From Mucilaginibacter flavidus (GTDB lineage: Bacteria; Bacteroidota; Bacteroidia; Sphingobacteriales; Sphingobacteriaceae), in NCBI RefSeq assembly GCF_024055575.1, contig NZ_JAMXOE010000003.1:186001-250000 (forward strand): DNA of 64,000 bases. The letters are read 5' to 3'. The notes beneath the pieces are model-generated. The model was not told where the DNA came from and ran no database searches. It saw nothing but the letters and a program-made list of their open reading frames with translations. Within the stretch, counting starts at the first letter, position 1. Every line of letters begins with the position of its first letter. A program made the translations under genes and the position numbers. Below are positions 7,589-17,317 of the stretch, piece after piece.

Positions 7589-10171
7589 ATGCCATCTACG
7601 TTAAAACTCAGCCAAAGAGAAACAGCTTTTAACAACGAAGTTGTAACCCGTTTTGAGTTATATAACAGCTTATTTCAAACCCTGCCCTTTTACCAGGTAA
7701 AAGATACGGGTATTTTGCTGCCTTTTTTTAGCTCCCATTGCGAAAAAGAAGCAAATAAGCAGTTGTCTCCATCAGAAATTATTGAGTCGTTCTTTAAAAA
7801 ATACGTTCCGGATATTGATCATCGCGAGCAGATAAATCGCATGTTCAGGTTTATTCAATATATTGAACGCCAGGTGGTTTTGTTTGATGCCATTGAAGAT
7901 TCGTCATTCAGCAAAATAGGTCGTGAAGACGAAACCGGTACCATGCAAAGCTTGTTGCAACAGGCATCGGTTAGCGAGCAGCAGCGCACCAACATCGCGA
8001 AAAAATTAGACGACTTCACGTTACGATTGGTGCTTACTGCGCATCCAACCCAGTTTTATCCCGGGTCGGTTTTGGGCATCATGACGGATTTGATTGAAGC
8101 CCTCAAAACAAACGACATCAACACTATTGACGTTTTGTTACAACAACTGGGCAAAACGCCGTTCTTTAATAAAAAATCTCCGACCCCATTTGATGAAGCT
8201 GTGAGCCTGGCCTGGTTTTTGGAAAATATTTTTTACCACGCTGTTTCGGGCATACAAACCAAATTAGAGGACGAGTTTGAGCTGGATACCCACCGCGTTA
8301 ACCAGTTGCTTGAAATGGGCTTTTGGCCTGGTGGCGACCGCGACGGCAACCCAAATGTAACTGCAGATAGCACAAAATCTGTAGCTGCGTTTTTAAGGCA
8401 ACGGGTTTTCCGGGCGTACTACCGCGATTTCAGGGTGCTGAAGCGCAGGATAACTTTCCGCGGCGTCGAGAAATTTATGGTGACGCTTGAAAAACTGGTT
8501 TACGACAATGCCTACAGTAAGCAGGACCCCAAAAACGTTGCCCCCGAAATACTAGATACGCTATATGCTATAAGGCAAACCCTTATTGCCGATCACGATA
8601 GCCTTTTTGTTAAAGTTGTTGACGACTTGATTAAAAAGGTACGCTTATTTGGCTGTTATTTTGCCACACTTGATATAAGGCAGGACAGCCGCGTACTTAG
8701 AAAAGTATTCAACTACGTTACCGAACATCGTAAAGCGGAAACCGGCATAATTGATGGCTACGAAAAGTTGGATGAAGCAGAAAAACTTGAACAATTAACA
8801 TTTAATAAAGTTGATTTCCATTGCCCGGCTGACGCTGATTTTCTAATTGCCGATACGCTGAATACCATCAGGCTGATGAAGCAAATTCAGCATACTAATG
8901 GCGAGAAGGCCTGCCAGCGTTTTATCATCAGCAATTGTCAGCAAGCATCGGATATTTTGCAGCTGATTGATTTGTTTTTGTGGAGCGGCTGGGATAAAGA
9001 TGGCCTTACTGTCGACTTTATGCCGCTTTTTGAAACCGTAAACGATCTTACCCATGCAGCAGGCGTTATGGAGAGTTTGTACACGCATCCATTTTATAAG
9101 GAACACTTGAAAAAAAGGGGTAACCTGCAAACCATTATGCTTGGCTTTTCAGACAGCACCAAGGATGGCGGTTACCTGATGGCCAACTGGTCTATTTACA
9201 AAGCCAAAGTTGAACTTACCTCAATGGCCCGTAAGTATGGCATCGATTTGGCCTTTTTTGATGGCCGTGGCGGACCGCCGGCACGGGGAGGGGGTAAAAC
9301 ACACCGGTTTTATGCCTCAATGGGCACCGAAATTGAAAATCAGCATATACAGCTTACGATACAGGGCCAAACCGTAAGTTCGCAATATGGCTCGGTTGAG
9401 ACTGCGCGTTTCAATATGGAACAGTTGATAAACGCAGGCATTATATCAGCCCTGCACCCCAATCGTAACGATTTGCTGGATACCCGCCATAAAGAGTTGA
9501 TAGCAAAAATGGCCGATGAAAGTTATAAAATGTTCCTCGATCTGCGCCAGCATCCATTGTTTGTGGAATATCTGGAGAAGTTTAGTCCGCTGAAATTGTT
9601 GTCGCACATCAATATCAGCAGCCGGCCAACCAAGCGTAATACAGATGCCCAGCTAAAGCTGGAAGATTTGCGCGCCATCAGCTTTGTAACTTCATGGAGC
9701 CAGCTAAAACAAAGCATTCCGGGTTTTTATGGTGTAGGTACGGCGCTAAATAAAATGAAAGACAGCGGGCATTGGGAAGAGATTAAAGACCTATACAGCC
9801 GTTCGGGGTTTTTTAAGACAATGGTTGATAACTGTACCATGTCAATGTCCAAGTCCGATTTCAGGGTGACAGCTTATTTGGAGAAGGACAAAAAATTCGG
9901 CGCATTCTGGAAAATGCTGAAGGACGAATTTGAACTGACTAAAGCAATGCTGCTCGAACTAACCGGTAGCACAGTTTTGATGCAGGAATACCCCGTGGAG
10001 CGCAAATCGATCGCCATACGCGAAAAAATAGTATTGCCGCTGGTAATTATGCAGCATTATGCCCTACAATGTTTAAATGATTGCCAGGACGAGGAGTTAA
10101 CCAAAATTTACAACAAACTGGTAATTCGTACAGTTTACGGTATAGTAAATGCCGGGCGAAACTTAGCCTAG
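7589..10171 (+). CDS. ppc: Phosphoenolpyruvate carboxylase
   Basis: 860 residues from the ATG at 7589 (MPSTLKLSQ); the upstream in-frame ATG at 7508 would add 27 residues unlike the family. The enzyme makes oxaloacetate from PEP and bicarbonate to replenish the TCA cycle. The catalytic histidine is H152 in LVLTAHPTQ. Also visible are the WPGGDRDGNPNVT segment, GFSDSTKDGGYLMANW and the glycine-rich loop FDGRGGPPARGGGKTHRF. That loop differs from the proteobacterial FHGRGGSVGRGGGP but fits, as I recall them, the Bacteroidota-type enzymes. The protein ends VYGIVNAGRNLA, the variant C-terminal active-site tail. It is cytoplasmic and followed by an intrinsic terminator. Confidence 0.96.
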   Translation: MPSTLKLSQRETAFNNEVVTRFELYNSLFQTLPFYQVKDTGILLPFFSSHCEKEANKQLSPSEIIESFFKKYVPDIDHREQINRMFRFIQYIERQVVLFDAIEDSSFSKIGREDETGTMQSLLQQASVSEQQRTNIAKKLDDFTLRLVLTAHPTQFYPGSVLGIMTDLIEALKTNDINTIDVLLQQLGKTPFFNKKSPTPFDEAVSLAWFLENIFYHAVSGIQTKLEDEFELDTHRVNQLLEMGFWPGGDRDGNPNVTADSTKSVAAFLRQRVFRAYYRDFRVLKRRITFRGVEKFMVTLEKLVYDNAYSKQDPKNVAPEILDTLYAIRQTLIADHDSLFVKVVDDLIKKVRLFGCYFATLDIRQDSRVLRKVFNYVTEHRKAETGIIDGYEKLDEAEKLEQLTFNKVDFHCPADADFLIADTLNTIRLMKQIQHTNGEKACQRFIISNCQQASDILQLIDLFLWSGWDKDGLTVDFMPLFETVNDLTHAAGVMESLYTHPFYKEHLKKRGNLQTIMLGFSDSTKDGGYLMANWSIYKAKVELTSMARKYGIDLAFFDGRGGPPARGGGKTHRFYASMGTEIENQHIQLTIQGQTVSSQYGSVETARFNMEQLINAGIISALHPNRNDLLDTRHKELIAKMADESYKMFLDLRQHPLFVEYLEKFSPLKLLSHINISSRPTKRNTDAQLKLEDLRAISFVTSWSQLKQSIPGFYGVGTALNKMKDSGHWEEIKDLYSRSGFFKTMVDNCTMSMSKSDFRVTAYLEKDKKFGAFWKMLKDEFELTKAMLLELTGSTVLMQEYPVERKSIAIREKIVLPLVIMQHYALQCLNDCQDEELTKIYNKLVIRTVYGIVNAGRNLA

Positions 10172-10197
10172 CGGCAGTCCAAAGAGCCGGGAAAGTC

Positions 10198-10253
10198 AGT
10201 AAAGTCCGAAAGATGGTTTTGTGTTGAGCAAACTGGCTTTCGGACTTTTTACT
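10198..10253 (+). terminator. Intrinsic terminator after ppc, built from the GTCCGAAAG-type repeat
   Basis: AAGTCCGAAAG (10202-10212) pairs with CTTTCGGACTT (10237-10247) across a 24-nt loop and runs into TTT. The flanking bases AGTAA/TTACT extend the stem with a small bulge. The arms belong to the degenerate GTCCGAAAG repeat family also seen near 10290-10315, 15650-15690 and 45535-45726. Confidence 0.6.
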
Positions 10254-10402
10254 TCCAGGCCTGCTTGCTTTTTGTCATTACTGAATTTCGGACTTTCCGG
10301 ACTTTTCCCGACTTAAATGATATTCCTCACAATCATCCTTATGCTCAAACCTCTTGTGAGTTTAATTGTTATATTCGTAAGCATATAAGCTAACCACCAT
10401 TA

Positions 10403-10930
10403 ATGAAGAACTTAATTTACCTGGCTGCGGGAATGATATTCCTGTTTTTTGCACAGGGTTGCCAGGATAAAAAAGGGAAGAACTACAACCAAATAAACGA
10501 CGACCAGGATGGTATCGCATTTATAAAAAATGGTATCGAGGGTGGGCTTATGGAAATAAAAGCATCGGGTATGGTTATCACCAAATCAAATAATCATCGG
10601 GTTATCAGCCTGGCAAAAATGATAATAGACGACCATACACAATTTGGCGACGACCTGGAAAAGCTCAAAGCAGATAAAAAGATAACTGAAGCCGACAGTA
10701 TCAGCCCCGCACATCAGGTACAGTTAAACGACCTCGAGAAGAAAAAAGGGGCCGAATTTGACAAAGCCTACCTGCAAATGATTGTGGTTGACCACGAGGG
10801 TGCTGTAAAACTATTTACCAGTGCTACGGCAAACACTGATAGCAAAATAAAAAAAGTTGCATCGCAAAATCTGCCCACTATTAAAATGCATTTAGATTCG
10901 GCAAATGCTATTTGTGTAGGCTTGAAATAA
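10403..10930 (+). CDS. DUF4142 domain lipoprotein
   Basis: 175 residues. The N-terminal MKNLIYLAAGMIFLFFAQGC is a lipoprotein signal ending in a lipobox-like AQGC, so the mature protein should be anchored at Cys20. The rest is an all-helical ferritin-like DUF4142 bundle: GIEGGLMEIKASGMVITKS, then MIIDDHTQFGDDL, then a long helix with VDHEGAVKLF. The family is periplasmic or outer-membrane-associated and of unknown biochemical role. A TATATTCG box just upstream (near 10370) resembles the -7 consensus with one mismatch. Confidence 0.85.
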   Translation: MKNLIYLAAGMIFLFFAQGCQDKKGKNYNQINDDQDGIAFIKNGIEGGLMEIKASGMVITKSNNHRVISLAKMIIDDHTQFGDDLEKLKADKKITEADSISPAHQVQLNDLEKKKGAEFDKAYLQMIVVDHEGAVKLFTSATANTDSKIKKVASQNLPTIKMHLDSANAICVGLK

Positions 10931-10979
10931 ATTTGTCACTTCGCTGCTGATAAAATCAAGGATTTCTTTTGCAAGGCTG

Positions 10980-10987
10980 TATATTTG
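10980..10987 (+). promoter_or_regulatory. -7 promoter element for tmk
   Basis: TATATTTG matches TAnnTTTG at every fixed position and ends 18 bp before the tmk ATG, implying a short leader of about 10-13 nt. No clear TTTG lies 19-21 bp upstream, so only the -7 element is supported. Confidence 0.45.
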
Positions 10988-11005
10988 GGCGCATACAACT
11001 ATTTA

Positions 11006-11644
11006 ATGAAGAAAAACTTTTTTATAGCCTTTGAAGGTATAGATGGCAGCGGCAAAAGCACCCAGGTAAAATTATTGAAAGAGAAACTGGAAGCAGCCGG
11101 CCAGAAAGTTTACGTTACCTGTGAGCCAACCGATAGCCCTCCCGGCAAAATGATCAGGGATATGTTCAATCACAGGATCGACAGCGACCACCGGACCATA
11201 GCGGCGCTGTTCGTGGCCGACCGGTTAAACCATATCCTGAACAAAAAAGATGGGATACTGAAAATGTTATCGGAAGGATATACGGTTATCACCGACAGGT
11301 ATTACTTTTCATCATATGCCTACCAAAGCCCGCATATCGACCAGGATTGGGTGATAAAGGCCAACTCCCTCAGTGCGGGTTTGCTGCGCCCCGATCTAAA
11401 CATTTACATAGATATTTCGCCTGAAATAAGCATAGAACGACTTAACAAGGGCCGTACATCCATCGAACTTTACGAGACGCTGGATAATTTGCGTGCGGTA
11501 CGCGACAAATACATTAAAATAATTGATTTGTTGAAGGACGAGGAAAAGGTCTTTATCGCAAACGGCAATCAAAGCCCGGAAAATACATCAAAAGAAATTT
11601 GGGACAACGTGGCAAGCATGCTGCAGGAAAATTCTGAGAAATAA
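11006..11644 (+). CDS. tmk: Thymidylate kinase
   Basis: 212 residues from ATG 11006; an in-frame TTG at 10985 would add seven residues and overlaps the promoter box. It phosphorylates dTMP to dTDP for DNA synthesis. The P-loop FEGIDGSGKST opens the protein, the TMP-binding DR motif is in VITDRYYFSSYAYQ, and the LNIYIDISPE strand precedes the lid. Length and motif order match bacterial Tmk. The lid region RLNKGRTSIELYE is short. It is cytoplasmic and appears monocistronic. Confidence 0.94.
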   Translation: MKKNFFIAFEGIDGSGKSTQVKLLKEKLEAAGQKVYVTCEPTDSPPGKMIRDMFNHRIDSDHRTIAALFVADRLNHILNKKDGILKMLSEGYTVITDRYYFSSYAYQSPHIDQDWVIKANSLSAGLLRPDLNIYIDISPEISIERLNKGRTSIELYETLDNLRAVRDKYIKIIDLLKDEEKVFIANGNQSPENTSKEIWDNVASMLQENSEK

Positions 11645-11664
11645 AAGCTGTGATATTTACGCTA

Positions 11665-11790
11665 TTAATTGCCTTTACGCGCGGGAAGCGGAGATTTACT
11701 CTTAACAGGCACAGGTGCTAAAACAGGTTTTTTATTGTTTGGCAGGAAACCATTTCTAACTAAGAAGTCTATCAGTATATTCCCTTTCAT
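11665..11790 (-). CDS. Small 41-residue hypothetical protein with consensus promoter
   Basis: The ATG at 11790 reads a 41-codon frame to TAA at 11665, beginning MKGNILIDFLVRNGFLPNN and ending in a proline- and lysine-rich tail. I recognise no family. Support comes from a promoter exactly upstream: TTTG (11864-11867) N19 TAATTTTG (11837-11844), read on the minus strand, with the start about 47 bp further on. It sits between tmk and DUF763 and is convergent with tmk. The residue pattern (amphipathic start, basic tail) looks protein-like, but translation is inferred. Confidence 0.45.
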   Translation of the reverse strand: MKGNILIDFLVRNGFLPNNKKPVLAPVPVKSKSPLPARKGN

Positions 11791-11836
11791 GATGTTCAAT
11801 TTTAATGATTATATCTATCAAACGCATTCTGTTCTT

Positions 11837-11867
11837 CAAAATTATAAATTATTAGCACAATTCCAAA
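11837..11867 (-). promoter_or_regulatory. Consensus Bacteroidota promoter (TTTG-N19-TAnnTTTG)
   Basis: Read on the minus strand, TTTG occupies 11867-11864 and TAATTTTG occupies 11844-11837, with exactly 19 bases between. All fixed positions of the Bacteroidota sigma-A consensus are present. It points at the 41-codon ORF at 11665-11790. Confidence 0.65.
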
Positions 11868-11934
11868 TTTATTTGGTTTCTAATTAAGCAAAACCACCTT
11901 TTATTATGATTTATACAATTAAATGCCCTATAAA

Positions 11935-13137
11935 TTAAAATAATTTAAGCTGTTGTTGCTTAGGCGGTTGCGCTTTACCAAAAACAGTGCGACCGCCGTA
12001 CTTCCATGAGTTGTGCTTTTCTTGTTCAATAACTTTATCAAAATTTGCATTCGGTGTAAAATTCTCTTCAGCACGCTGAGCAACTTGCGTTAAACGCCTT
12101 ATGGCCTCATTTTTTTCATTTAAGCCTAGTTTTGACTTATGGATAGCTGTTTTCAGCACACTTATAGTTTCGTCGTAAACTTTGGTAGGAACCGGAAAGG
12201 GGTGTCCATCCTTACCGCCATGGGCAAACGAAAATCGGGCCGGGTCTTTAAACCGAGATGGGGTGCCATGTATAACCTCGCTAACCAATGCCAGCGATTG
12301 CAATGTGCGCGGCCCAAGCCCCTGCAATTGCAGCAGCCCTTCAAAATCTTTTGGCTGTTTCTCGTGCGCCAGCCATAGTACCGCGCCAAGCCTTTTTAAG
12401 TCGACATCCTTCGCCCTGACATCATGGTGAGCGGGCATGGTCAGCTTGCCAATTTCTTTCAGCATAGTATCCGGGTTTTCGCCGGCAATTTGCATAATGC
12501 CTTTGCGCGAGCTGTCGGCATGTTTATCAGCCATGTTTAAAATGCTGCCTGTGTTTTGCCCGTAAATAAAAGTGTGCGGGTTGTTAACAAACGACGTTAG
12601 TTGTTCTGAATGCCAGTGATATCGGCGGGCGGTTTTGCTCTCGGCGCTCATGCCTTGCTGTACCACGGCCCATTTGCCGCTGCTGCTTAAAATAAAATTG
12701 TGGGTGTATAGCTGGAAGCCGTCTTGTATGGCAGTATTATCCACCTTGGCGCTTAGCTTGCTGCATTTTACCAGGTGGTTGCCGTCGAGCCCGGTGGTTT
12801 CGCTAACTTTCATCAACTCCTCGGGTGTACGGCGGGAATGGTTGCCTTTACCGCCACAGATATAAATGCCCAGTTCTTTGCTGTGCGGGTTAACGGAACG
12901 CTTCAGCGCGCCCATTACGGAAGTGGTGATACCCGACGAATGCCAGTCCATCCCCATTACTGTACCCAGGCTCTGGAACCAGAATGGGTCGCTCAGGCGA
13001 CGCAAAACCTCGTCGCGACCATAGTCAAGCACAATGTTCTCAACCACCGCCAGTCCCAGCTTTGCCATCCGCTCGGCAAGCCAAACAGGTACGTAGCCAT
13101 AATGCAAAGGCAAGTCCGCAATCCCGGAACGCTTCAT
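11935..13137 (-). CDS. DUF763 domain-containing protein
   Basis: A 400-residue cytoplasmic protein. The start MKRSGIADLPLHYGYVPVWLAERM and the internal GTVMGMDWHSSGITTSVMGALKRS and ICGGKGNHSRRTPEE segments are characteristic of DUF763, a family found in archaea and bacteria with no established activity. A helix-hairpin-helix-like stretch, LLQLQGLGPRTLQSLALVSEVIHG, suggests nucleic-acid contact (inference). The tail RTVFGKAQPPKQQQLKLF is low-complexity. Its stop lies 130 bp from the 41-codon ORF on the same strand. Confidence 0.9.
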   Translation of the reverse strand: MKRSGIADLPLHYGYVPVWLAERMAKLGLAVVENIVLDYGRDEVLRRLSDPFWFQSLGTVMGMDWHSSGITTSVMGALKRSVNPHSKELGIYICGGKGNHSRRTPEELMKVSETTGLDGNHLVKCSKLSAKVDNTAIQDGFQLYTHNFILSSSGKWAVVQQGMSAESKTARRYHWHSEQLTSFVNNPHTFIYGQNTGSILNMADKHADSSRKGIMQIAGENPDTMLKEIGKLTMPAHHDVRAKDVDLKRLGAVLWLAHEKQPKDFEGLLQLQGLGPRTLQSLALVSEVIHGTPSRFKDPARFSFAHGGKDGHPFPVPTKVYDETISVLKTAIHKSKLGLNEKNEAIRRLTQVAQRAEENFTPNANFDKVIEQEKHNSWKYGGRTVFGKAQPPKQQQLKLF

Positions 13138-13332
13138 GCTAACAAAATTAGTAAATTATTCGGAAAATTAAAAGAGGTGCCCGATTTCTTCTCGTTTAAC
13201 TTAATGGCTAAATAAGTCCTTCAAACCCTACAACCGCACTCCAAACTTTTTAAATTGTTTTAATAACTTGTAACTACTAAACTTTTGCGTTAAATATGTA
13301 AGTCAATCCAAACCGGCTATTAAACCAAACTC

Positions 13333-14754
13333 ATGAAACGCAGTTATTACATTGTAGGGCTCATAATGCTAACGTTTTTTGTTATATCGTTTATAACAAA
13401 CATCATAGGCCCATTGTCCCCGGCATTTATTACCAATTTTAAATTGAGCGATTTAATGGCGGGGGTATTGCCGTTTGCATTTTTTATTGCTTACGGCGTA
13501 ATGTCAATCCCATCAAGTATGCTGGTGCAGAAGTATAACGAGAAAACCATTATGGTGGCTGCTTTTGTGGTTGCGTTTTTGGGTTCGTTATTGCTGGCTG
13601 CACAACCTAACTATCTAACAGCGCTGCTGTCGTTATTTTTAATAGGCTGCGGTATGGCGATGCTGCAGGTAGTCATAAACCCGCTGTTGCGCACGGCCGG
13701 CGGCGAAGAAAATTACGCTTTTACATCGGTGCTGGCCCAGCTAATCTTCGGCGGGGCTTCTTTCCTGAGCCCGTTGGTTTATTCGTACATGGTTTTAAAC
13801 CTCGCTAAAAAGAGCCATCCGGGCGTTTTTTCTATTCTGGCGCCACTAGTTCCTGCCGATATGCCATGGTTATCGCTTTACTGGCTTTTTGTGGTCATGT
13901 CGTTGTTGATGGTTGTGCTGATGCTGGTTTCAAGATTCCCGAAAGTTGAATTGGCTGCCGATGAAAAGGCGGGTGCATGGGAAACGCATGTAATGCTGTT
14001 TAAACGCCCTGTTGTTAAAGCGTATTTCATCGCGCTATTCTGCTATGTAGGTACTGAGCAAGGTGTATCTTATTGGATGTCGGAGTTTTTGAAACGCTAT
14101 CACCAAATCGACCCCGAAACTACCGGCGCAAGTGCCGTGGCGTACTTTTGGGGATTAATGACGGTTGGTGGAATATTTGGTTTGATTTTGTTAAAAATAA
14201 TGGATAGCCGCAGGCTATTAATAGCTTTTACCATTCCGGCAATTATTGCCCTGTCATTTGGGTTATTTGGGAGCACGCAGGTCTCGTTAATCGCATTCCC
14301 TGTTGTCGGGTTTTTTATGTCGGTGATGTATCCTATTATTTTTTCGCTGGCTCTAAGTTCGGTTGATGAACATCATGGCTCATTCGCCGGTATCCTGGTA
14401 ACGGGCATAATCGGCGGAGCTGTTGTTCAGTTGCTTATCGGTGGATTGGCCGATTTTATTGGTCTACGTGGTGGTATGATGTTCCTGTATATTACAATGG
14501 GTTACATGTTATCGATCGGTTTTTGGGCAAAGCCGTTGGTTACCAATAATACATCATCAAAACTCGCCGCAATAATTGGCTTTACAGGTTTGCTTATTGC
14601 TGAATTTGTTCTTTTTAAGTTTGCTAAGATAACATCTGTCGATAGGGTGGCGTTTAATGCAAACACGATTCTTCTAGTCGGAGCACTTGGGTTTTTTGTT
14701 CCTTACTTTATTACAACTCTATTTGCTAAGAAACGACAGGCCGCTAATAAATAA
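13333..14754 (+). CDS. Sugar MFS transporter (FucP/GlcP-like)
   Basis: 473 residues with about 12 hydrophobic helices, beginning MKRSYYIVGLIMLTFFVISFITNIIGPLSPAF. The layout and the QVVINPLLRTAGGEENYAFTSVLAQLIFGGASFLSPL segment are those of the fucose/glucose/galactose:H+ symporter branch of the major facilitator superfamily. It is an inner-membrane protein. The ROK kinase gene starts 2 bp after its stop, so it probably imports the hexose that the kinase phosphorylates. The substrate is not readable from the sequence. Confidence 0.9.
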   Translation: MKRSYYIVGLIMLTFFVISFITNIIGPLSPAFITNFKLSDLMAGVLPFAFFIAYGVMSIPSSMLVQKYNEKTIMVAAFVVAFLGSLLLAAQPNYLTALLSLFLIGCGMAMLQVVINPLLRTAGGEENYAFTSVLAQLIFGGASFLSPLVYSYMVLNLAKKSHPGVFSILAPLVPADMPWLSLYWLFVVMSLLMVVLMLVSRFPKVELAADEKAGAWETHVMLFKRPVVKAYFIALFCYVGTEQGVSYWMSEFLKRYHQIDPETTGASAVAYFWGLMTVGGIFGLILLKIMDSRRLLIAFTIPAIIALSFGLFGSTQVSLIAFPVVGFFMSVMYPIIFSLALSSVDEHHGSFAGILVTGIIGGAVVQLLIGGLADFIGLRGGMMFLYITMGYMLSIGFWAKPLVTNNTSSKLAAIIGFTGLLIAEFVLFKFAKITSVDRVAFNANTILLVGALGFFVPYFITTLFAKKRQAANK

Positions 14755-14756
14755 AC

Positions 14757-15605
14757 ATGGACAATATAAAAATTATAGGCATCGATTTAGGCGCCACGAA
14801 TATTCGCGGTGCTGTTGTTACAGGTGATGCCATGGGCGATATCATTTCACGCCGCATCAATACCAAAGGAACAGAAGAACAAGTGCTGGAGGATGTTTAT
14901 TTTGTAGTTGATAAGCTGATAGGCAAAGACGTAAAAGCAATCGGCATAGGCGTTCCCAGCGTGGTTGATGTGGAACTTGGCATTGTTTACGATGTGGTAC
15001 ACATACCATCGTGGAAGGAAGTGCATCTAAAACAGATACTGGAGGATAAATATAAAGTACCTGTATTTGTAAATAACGATGCCAACTGTTTTATACTTGG
15101 TGAGTATTATTTCGGCAAGGCAAAAGGCATAAAAAATATGGTTGGCCTTACCATTGGCACCGGGCTTGGTGCAGGCATCATCATCAACAACCAACTTTAC
15201 GCCGGCCCCAACTGCGGCGCAGGCGAATTTGGCTGTGTTGATTACCTTGATAACAACTACGAATTTTACTGCAGTGGGTCGTTCTTCAACAACGTATATG
15301 GCCTGGATGGCCAGCAGGTGTTTAAAGATGCTCAAAACGGCGATGCACGTGCCCTGGAACTTTATGCCGAAATGGGCACCCACCTCGGCAACGCCATCAA
15401 ACTGGTAATGTACACTTACGACCCGGCATTGATTATATTAGGTGGCTCGGTTCATTTGGCGTATGATTATTTTGAGAAAACCATGTGGGAGCGTATCCGT
15501 ACGCTGGTTTACCCCAAAAGCGTTGAGCGATTAACAATTGAAGGATCTGAATTGGAAAACAGCGGGATATTAGGCGCGGCAGGTTTATACTTCGATTCCC
15601 TATAA
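14757..15605 (+). CDS. ROK family sugar kinase lacking the usual zinc motif
   Basis: 282 residues. The ATP-binding phosphate-1 motif GIDLGATNIRGAVV and the catalytic aspartate in VNNDANCFILGE are present, as are GLTIGTGLGAG and ILGGSVHLA. Typical ROK kinases have a zinc-binding H...CxCGxxGC cluster. Here the corresponding segment reads GEFGCVDYLDN...YCSGSFFNN, so the cluster is absent or remodelled. It forms a two-gene operon with the MFS transporter, suggesting glucokinase- or allose-kinase-like work on the imported sugar. It is followed by a hairpin that serves guaB on the other strand. Confidence 0.9.
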   Translation: MDNIKIIGIDLGATNIRGAVVTGDAMGDIISRRINTKGTEEQVLEDVYFVVDKLIGKDVKAIGIGVPSVVDVELGIVYDVVHIPSWKEVHLKQILEDKYKVPVFVNNDANCFILGEYYFGKAKGIKNMVGLTIGTGLGAGIIINNQLYAGPNCGAGEFGCVDYLDNNYEFYCSGSFFNNVYGLDGQQVFKDAQNGDARALELYAEMGTHLGNAIKLVMYTYDPALIILGGSVHLAYDYFEKTMWERIRTLVYPKSVERLTIEGSELENSGILGAAGLYFDSL

Positions 15606-15614
15606 AACGAAAAA

Positions 15615-15641
15615 ACTTGCGAAGGAAAAAACTTCGCAAGT
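15615..15641 (-). terminator. Intrinsic terminator downstream of guaB
   Basis: A perfect 10-bp stem ACTTGCGAAG (15615-15624) / CTTCGCAAGT (15632-15641) with a 7-nt loop. Read on the minus strand it is followed by TTTTTCGTTTT, the expected U-tract; on the plus strand no T-run follows. It therefore ends guaB transcription and probably also shields the convergent ROK gene. Confidence 0.75.
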
Positions 15642-15690
15642 CTAAATATGCTTTCGTCTTTCGGTCTTTACTGACTTTCCGGACTTCGGA

Positions 15691-17208
<1,518 letters not shown>

Positions 17209-17317
17209 TTATTTCGGATTTCGGAAGTAGGATTGCGGAATTGTTAGATGATAGCCAAGTGATGACTTAAAAATGGCCTTATAATGATATTTCGGAAAGT
17301 TGCCTTTCAAACGGCAG

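Noticed and set aside
11669..11887. A 72-codon plus-strand frame after tmk
   Set aside because: Its composition is not protein-like and it overlaps the minus-strand 41-codon ORF, which has a consensus promoter.
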